From the NCBI GenBank assembly GCA_034423195.1, contig DAOUIZ010000069.1:1-17680 (forward strand): a stretch of DNA of 17,680 nucleotides, read 5' to 3'. The notes under the pieces are model-generated. The model did no database searches, was not told where the DNA came from, and worked only from the letters and a program-made list of their open reading frames with translations. Each line of letters begins with the position of its first letter. The stretch's first letter is position 1. Below, one piece after another: positions 13,941 through 17,680 of this stretch. This DNA comes from CATOSK01 sp034423195 (GTDB lineage Bacteria; Chloroflexota; Dehalococcoidia; Lucifugimonadales; UBA3495). The position numbers and the translations under genes are program-made.

Positions 13941-15047
13941 TCAGAACTCCCGCATCCTGGGCAGCACCTCCCGCCCGAACAGCTCAATCTCCCTCATCAC
14001 CCGTTCGTGGGGAATCCCCGGTTGCTGGAAACCCAGGTCAACCACCCCCACCCCGCAACGGTCATGAAACGCCTTCAGTTGCTTCGCCACCGTCTCAGGT
14101 CCCCCCACAAATCCCACCATCCCCCGAAGCCCTCGCCCGCCCCGGACGTTGGGGTCGCCCCCAAACACCCGGCCGCCGTCGAAAGCCTCTCCCGCCCGGG
14201 CTGCCAGCACCGCCCGGGTCAGGTTGGCCCCCACCGCCAGCCCCCGTTGAACTCCCCTGGCCTCCAGGCTTTCCAGAAGTGACCGCGCCTCCTCGTCCGT
14301 CTCTCCCAGGCAGATCCCTCCCCGGTATACGATCTGCTCTGACGACGGCTCCCACCCCGCTTCCCGGCACAACTCAGCGTACCTGTCCGTCACCCGCGCC
14401 GTGTCTTCCACCGGGTCGTAGGAAACCCCGATCCCCAGACGGCGCTCGGCTGCGTACCGGAGGGCATCCTCGCTCCTCGTCGCCACGATCACCGGAGGCA
14501 TAGGCTGTTGCACCGGCTTGGGCCACACCGAAACCGTCCGGTAGCGGTAATGTCGTCCTTCCCACGAAAAGGGCTGCGGCTCCGTCAGCGCCCGGATGAC
14601 CAGGTCCATCCCCTCCGTCAGGCGTTCCCTGCCCTCAGCCGGATTGAGATCATACACCTGGTCCTCGCTGATAACCCCCCGCATGAACGCCACCACCAGC
14701 CGACCGCCCGTCAGGTTATCCAGCATCCCGATTTCCTCGGCTGCCCGCACCGGATTGATAATCGGAAGCAACTGCCCCAGCAGCGCAATCTTGGCCCTCG
14801 TGCAGCGTTGGCTCACCGCCCCCGCCATCACTGCCGGATTCGGAGTCATCCGGTTTCCCGAGTAGTGGTGCTCCGACAGGCTGATCCAGTCGAATCCCAC
14901 CGCTTCGGCCAGCTCGCACTCCGCCATCCCTTCGTCGTAGCTGCGCATGGTGGTCTCCGGGTCCTGGTGCGCGGCCGGCACCGGCCAGTTCGGAGGAAAC
15001 TCGTGGCGGTTGGCGTATCCCATGCAGGCGAAATATGATGCCTTCAC
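13941..15047 (-). CDS. LLM-class flavin-dependent oxidoreductase (luciferase-like)
   Basis: 368 residues, a TIM-barrel bacterial-luciferase-like monooxygenase that would use reduced FMN and oxygen on an organic substrate in the cytoplasm. Signatures: LAEAVGFDWISLSEHHYS (46-63), LLPIINPVRAAEEIGMLDNL (93-112), TGGRLVVAFMRG (113-124), a long variable loop, then GFVGGPETVAKQLKAF (312-327) and a closing GVGVVDLGFQQPG. Start is GTG at 15047, preceded on the minus strand by GGAGG five bases away; the family opening (KASYFACMGYANRHEF) begins immediately. It is transcribed alone, divergent from the HpaB-type gene, from a promoter overlapped by a tandem repeat. Substrate unknown; alkanesulfonate, nitroalkane, aldehyde or heterocycle oxidation all occur in this class. 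Confidence 0.9.
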   Translation of the reverse strand: MKASYFACMGYANRHEFPPNWPVPAAHQDPETTMRSYDEGMAECELAEAVGFDWISLSEHHYSGNRMTPNPAVMAGAVSQRCTRAKIALLGQLLPIINPVRAAEEIGMLDNLTGGRLVVAFMRGVISEDQVYDLNPAEGRERLTEGMDLVIRALTEPQPFSWEGRHYRYRTVSVWPKPVQQPMPPVIVATRSEDALRYAAERRLGIGVSYDPVEDTARVTDRYAELCREAGWEPSSEQIVYRGGICLGETDEEARSLLESLEARGVQRGLAVGANLTRAVLAARAGEAFDGGRVFGGDPNVRGGRGLRGMVGFVGGPETVAKQLKAFHDRCGVGVVDLGFQQPGIPHERVMREIELFGREVLPRMREF

Positions 15048-15073
15048 AAAAACCTCCGCGACGCGCTTCCAAT

Positions 15074-15101
15074 CTACGTTTATCGGACTACGTTTATCGG
15101 A
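15074..15101. repeat. Perfect tandem repeat of CTACGTTTATCGGA, candidate operator
   Basis: Two exact copies of a 14-base unit, 15074-15087 and 15088-15101, with no spacer. They cover the predicted start and 5' leader of the LLM gene and touch its -10 element, a classical position for a repressor site. Confidence 0.6.
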
Positions 15102-15129
15102 TGGTATGGGTGGGCCCGTATGGTGTCAA
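15101..15129 (-). promoter_or_regulatory. Sigma70-type promoter of the LLM oxidoreductase gene
   Basis: On the minus strand a perfect TTGACA (15129-15124), a 17-base spacer and TACCAT (15106-15101, four of six). Predicted start is near 15094, giving a leader of about 46 nt before the GTG. Confidence 0.55.
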
Positions 15130-15266
15130 CGGACTCCTTAACCGGCGGCTGGGATACAGGTATCTCCCTGGTGTCCCGTGTAATATACTTGGCGCAACGA
15201 CCGCCTTGGAGAAACCGCTTCAGGACTGCTCCCGCTTCTCCATTCCCCTGTCGGAGGTGAACGTCC

Positions 15267-16721
15267 ATGCCGGCCAGAACCGGAGCCGAATACATCAAGG
15301 GCCTCCAGGAACACCCCCGCGAAGTCTGGATCGACGGAGAACGGGTGCAAGACGTGACCACCCACCCCGGCCTGCGCAACGGCGTCCTGTCCGTCGCCGC
15401 CCTCTACGATATGCAGCATGACCCTGTGATGCGAGAGGAGATGACCTTCTCCTCCCCCTCCACCGGCGACGCTGTGGGCCTCTCCTACCTCATCCCCCGC
15501 ACCATGGAGGACCTGGAACGCCGCCGCAACATGATGACCAGGTGGGCTTGGTCCAGTTGCGGGATGATGGGACGCTCCCCCGACTTTCTCAACGTCATCT
15601 TCTCCTCCTGGGCTGGCGCCTCCGGCTACTTCGCCCAGGACCGCCCCGAGTTCGAGAAGAACGTCGTCAATTACCATGAGTTCCTGCGAGAGAACGACGT
15701 GGCCTTGACCCACGCCTTGGTCAACCTCCAGCGTCGCCGCACATCCAATCCCGCCGACACCCTTACCGACGAGGTCGCCCTCACAGTCGTCAAGGAGAAT
15801 GACTCCGGGATCGTTGTCCGCGGCAGCCGGGTCCTCGCCACCCTCGGTCCCATCTCCGATGAGATAGCCATCTACCCCGTCGCCTCCCACCGCCTCGCCG
15901 ACACCGACAACAAGCAGTCCTTTTCCTTCTCCATCCCCTGCGACACGCCGGGAGTGAAATTCCTCTGTCGCGAGAGCTTCGACCTTGGCCGCTCCCCCTT
16001 CAACCACCCCCTCGGCTCCCGCTTCGAGGAAATGGACTCGGTCGTCTTCTTCGACAATGTCTTCGTTCCCTGGGAGCGTGTGTTCCTGCTGGGCAACGTT
16101 GAGCTCTGCAACGGCTACGCCCAGGGCACCAACTCCGACGCCCACACCGGCCACCAGGTCCTCACCCGCTGCCTCGTCAAGGCCGAGTTCATGCTGGGAC
16201 TGGCTGACCTCATCGTGGACACCCTCGGCTCCGGCACCATCCCCCACGTTCAGGAGCAGGTGGCCGAGCTTATCATCCAGCGTGACACCCTGCGTGCCTG
16301 CCTCCGTGCCGCCGAGGCCGACGCCGCGCCCAACCGCTACGGCGTAATGAGCCCCGCCTTGCCCCCGATCCGTGCCGGACGCACCCTCTTCGGACGCTCC
16401 ATCTACCCCCGCATGGTGGAGATCATCCAGCTTCTCGGCACCAGCAGCCTCATGGCCCTCCCTGCCGAGGCCGACTTCGATGCCGGCATCGCCGCCGAGA
16501 TCGACCAGTACCTCGCCACCGACACCACCAACGCCCGCGACCGTGCCAGGCTCTTCCACCTGGCTTGGGATGCGTCATGCAGCGCCTTCAGCGGGCGCCA
16601 GGTCCTCTACGAGCGCATGTTTGGAGGCAACCCGGTCCGCAACGCCCTCGCCCTCTACACTAACTACGACAAGGAGCCCTTCAAGCAGAAAGTCCGCGAA
16701 TTCTTGGACCTTGACGAATGA
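15267..16721 (+). CDS. 4-hydroxyphenylacetate 3-hydroxylase family protein (HpaB-type)
   Basis: 484 residues, close to the usual 480-520 for the oxygenase component of two-component, FADH2-using aromatic hydroxylases (HpaB, PvcC-like). It has the acyl-CoA-dehydrogenase-like fold. Motifs: AEYIKGLQEHPREVWIDGER (7-26), NDVALTHALVNLQ (143-155), GSRVLATLGPISDEIAIYP (186-204), FFDNVFVPWERVFLLGN (261-277), RCLVKAEFMLGLADLI (301-316), LLGTSSLMALP (389-399) and SGRQVLYERMFGGNP (442-456). It likely hydroxylates a phenol to a catechol using FADH2 from a separate reductase; no HpaC-type reductase is in the window. GGAGGTGA precedes the ATG. A TATACT (15184-15189) could be its -10, without a convincing -35. 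The VOC gene follows after 52 bases, which fits a hydroxylate-then-cleave pair. The exact substrate cannot be read from the sequence. Confidence 0.9.
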   Translation: MPARTGAEYIKGLQEHPREVWIDGERVQDVTTHPGLRNGVLSVAALYDMQHDPVMREEMTFSSPSTGDAVGLSYLIPRTMEDLERRRNMMTRWAWSSCGMMGRSPDFLNVIFSSWAGASGYFAQDRPEFEKNVVNYHEFLRENDVALTHALVNLQRRRTSNPADTLTDEVALTVVKENDSGIVVRGSRVLATLGPISDEIAIYPVASHRLADTDNKQSFSFSIPCDTPGVKFLCRESFDLGRSPFNHPLGSRFEEMDSVVFFDNVFVPWERVFLLGNVELCNGYAQGTNSDAHTGHQVLTRCLVKAEFMLGLADLIVDTLGSGTIPHVQEQVAELIIQRDTLRACLRAAEADAAPNRYGVMSPALPPIRAGRTLFGRSIYPRMVEIIQLLGTSSLMALPAEADFDAGIAAEIDQYLATDTTNARDRARLFHLAWDASCSAFSGRQVLYERMFGGNPVRNALALYTNYDKEPFKQKVREFLDLDE

Positions 16722-16773
16722 TGCCGTCGGAGCAGATATAATTCAAGGAACGCAAATTGAAGGAGGAACGACC

Positions 16774-17253
16774 ATGGGTTACACACCAATGAGGCTGGGA
16801 CACCTGGTTATGCGGGTCCGCGACATGGAACGCTCCCTCGACTTCTACACCCGGGTCATGGGCTTGACCATCATGGAACGCACCCCCAGCGGCACCGTCT
16901 TCATGTCCGCCGACACCGGGAAGTCCCACGAGCTCGCCATCCGCGCCATCGGCATGGACGCCGAAGGCCCCGACCACTCCCGGATCGGGCAGGCCCACAT
17001 GGCTTGGCAGATGGAAAGCTTTGAGGATCTCCAGGAGCTTTACCTTCGCCTCAAGGAAAACAACGTCCGTATCCAGCGCATTGGCGACCACGGCCTGTCC
17101 TTGGGCGTCTACCTGCTGGACCCCGACGACAACGAGATTGAGGTCTACTACGAGCTTCCCAGCCCCCAGTGGGACCGCCGCGAGGGCAAGGGCCTCTTCG
17201 AGGGCAACTTCCCCCGCCAGCTCGAAGAACCCATCCCCGTCGCTGGCGACTAG
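16774..17253 (+). CDS. VOC-family protein (extradiol dioxygenase/glyoxalase fold)
   Basis: 159 residues. Two beta-alpha-beta-beta-beta modules: MRLGHLVMRVRDMERSLDFY begins the first, GQAHMAWQMESFEDLQELY the second, and LLDPDDNEIEVYYELP ends it. H10, H75 and E123 occupy the 2-His-1-carboxylate positions of metal-dependent type I extradiol dioxygenases, so catechol 2,3-dioxygenase-like ring cleavage is the leading guess. Glyoxalase or other VOC chemistry remains possible. The start is set by AAGGAGG before ATG 16774; the frame is open far upstream, but that part overlaps the HpaB-type gene in another frame. TATAAT lies at 16737-16742, with TTGACG 20 bases upstream at the end of the previous gene, so an extra internal promoter is possible. 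The C-terminal tail (EGKGLFEGNFPRQLEEPIPV) extends beyond the fold. Confidence 0.88.
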   Translation: MGYTPMRLGHLVMRVRDMERSLDFYTRVMGLTIMERTPSGTVFMSADTGKSHELAIRAIGMDAEGPDHSRIGQAHMAWQMESFEDLQELYLRLKENNVRIQRIGDHGLSLGVYLLDPDDNEIEVYYELPSPQWDRREGKGLFEGNFPRQLEEPIPVAGD

Positions 17254-17275
17254 GCAGTTGAGAATTCCAAACTCT

Positions 17276-17294
17276 TTCCCAGGATCTCTGGGAA
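17276..17294 (+). other. Small hairpin after the VOC gene
   Basis: TTCCCAG / CTGGGAA, a perfect 7-bp stem with loop GATCT, 22 bases after the stop codon and 15 bases ahead of the main terminator hairpin. Together they form a tandem 3' structure. Confidence 0.4.
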
Positions 17295-17309
17295 GCTGAT
17301 CGCACTGAG

Positions 17310-17348
17310 AGGGCCACCGGATGTCAACGTCCGGTGGCCCTTTGGTTG
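17310..17348 (+). terminator. Intrinsic-type terminator of the HpaB-VOC unit
   Basis: A perfect 12-bp stem AGGGCCACCGGA / TCCGGTGGCCCT with loop TGTCAACG, followed by TTGGTTG. The stem is very stable; the T tract is short and interrupted by GG, as in the terminator after the NHL gene. Confidence 0.75.
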
Positions 17349-17368
17349 CAATCCGATGCTCCAAACTT

Positions 17369-17574
17369 CTAATGCGTTGGCCGAATCACCTCTAAGCCCT
17401 CCGCGAGGGCTGCCCGGAAAAGCGCCCGATCCAGGGTGGCTAGTTGTAAATCTGGACGAACGGCCGTTCCAGGTACAGAGCATCGTAAAAAGACAGACGG
17501 TGCTTTCTGGCCAACGCTAGGGTTTCCTCCAAACGTGTTTCTTGGTCGGTGTCAATCGGCGATTCCGCTAGTAG
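17369..17574 (-). pseudogene. Remnant of a PIN-domain toxin (5' truncated, frameshifted)
   Basis: On the minus strand one frame reads ETRLEETLALARKHRLSFYD then ALYLE, the third conserved region of VapC-like PIN ribonucleases. It then meets a stop. The adjacent frame continues with AVRPDLQLATLDRALFRAAL then AEGLEVIRPTH and a stop, the usual PIN C-terminus. Adding one base at the GAACGG junction (about 17464-17469) restores a single frame ...ALYLE-T-AVRPDLQLATLD. Upstream, an in-frame TGA (17575-17577) ends the similarity. None of the three frames beyond it looks like the preceding part of a PIN domain, and the N-terminal catalytic Asp/Glu region is absent. Both lesions point to a dead gene; the frameshift alone could be a sequencing error. 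No antitoxin is visible. Confidence 0.6.
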
Positions 17575-17680
17575 TCAGTCAAACTGGTAATTACAGGTCT
17601 ATTATGTCTTGAATGGGAGTGGTATGGTTGCCAGAGAAGCTGTGTTGGGTGAGGTGTGATATCCATGGTGCGGGAGAAGT
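17575..17680. other. Unassigned right edge
   Basis: About 100 bases before the window ends. A plus-strand frame from an ATG at 17613 stays open to the edge (begins MGVVWLPEKLCWV), and another ATG at 17665 follows GAGGTG. Both are too short to judge and neither resembles a family I know. Confidence 0.2.

Noticed and set aside
15138..16559. A 473-residue minus-strand open frame opposite the HpaB-type gene
   Set aside because: Low-complexity Gly/Val/Asp translation, no initiation site, and antisense to a well-supported enzyme.
16372..16773. Extension of the VOC protein upstream through the HpaB-type gene
   Set aside because: The extension is an out-of-frame Ser/Pro/Thr-rich read of the HpaB-type gene; AAGGAGG and the family N-terminus fix the start at 16774.

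Overview
This is a GC-rich bacterial window with dense short operons, many of them led by strong AAGGAGG-type ribosome binding sites. The gene mix is DUF1800/DUF1501, NHL propellers, a luciferase-like flavin monooxygenase, an HpaB-type hydroxylase, DUF917 with HyuA, DUF2339, and DUF4160/DUF2442 with PIN-type remnants. That mix would fit a free-living Chloroflexota bacterium of the SAR202/Dehalococcoidia type. This assignment is an inference from gene content; there is no rRNA or marker gene here. I see no rRNA, tRNA, CRISPR array, transposase or phage gene.

Layout. (1) 1-408, minus strand: a DUF4160 gene overlapping a DUF2442 gene that runs off the left edge, a toxin-antitoxin-like pair. (2) 529-3090, minus: a large polytopic DUF2339 membrane protein with an N-terminal zinc ribbon and coiled coil. 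(3) 3091-3921: about 0.8 kb with no convincing gene. It holds GC-rich palindromes, a perfect 16-bp inverted repeat and, at its right end, a good sigma70 promoter with a direct repeat upstream. (4) 3922-6568, plus: DUF917 followed by a HyuA-type hydantoinase/oxoprolinase subunit, a likely (thio)hydantoin module. (5) 6584-8371, minus: a 595-residue protein of unknown function with a coiled coil and a conserved-looking C-terminal domain. (6) 8372-8844: divergent promoters and a leader of about 270 nt. (7) 8845-12583, plus: DUF1800, DUF1501 and NHL-repeat genes ending at a hairpin terminator; none of the three has a visible signal peptide. (8) 12677-13884, plus: a small two-helix membrane protein and an MqnA/MqnD/SBP-family protein. 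(9) 13941-17253: a luciferase-like monooxygenase (minus) divergent from an HpaB-type hydroxylase and a VOC-family dioxygenase-like protein (plus). The intergenic region holds a perfect 14-bp tandem repeat at the start of the minus-strand promoter. The plus unit ends at a strong hairpin. (10) 17369-17574, minus: a truncated and frameshifted PIN-domain remnant.

How the genes may work together. The right-hand cluster reads as oxidative attack on aromatic compounds: hydroxylation by the HpaB-type enzyme, ring opening by a VOC-fold extradiol-like enzyme, and an independent FMN monooxygenase. The DUF917-HyuA pair reads as five-membered N-heterocycle catabolism. The DUF1800-DUF1501-NHL operon is a recurrent pairing of unknown function. 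No single gene here is an obvious new system. The best leads are the unexported DUF1800/DUF1501/NHL operon with its long structured leader, the 595-residue unknown protein, and the tandem repeat between the LLM and HpaB-type genes.
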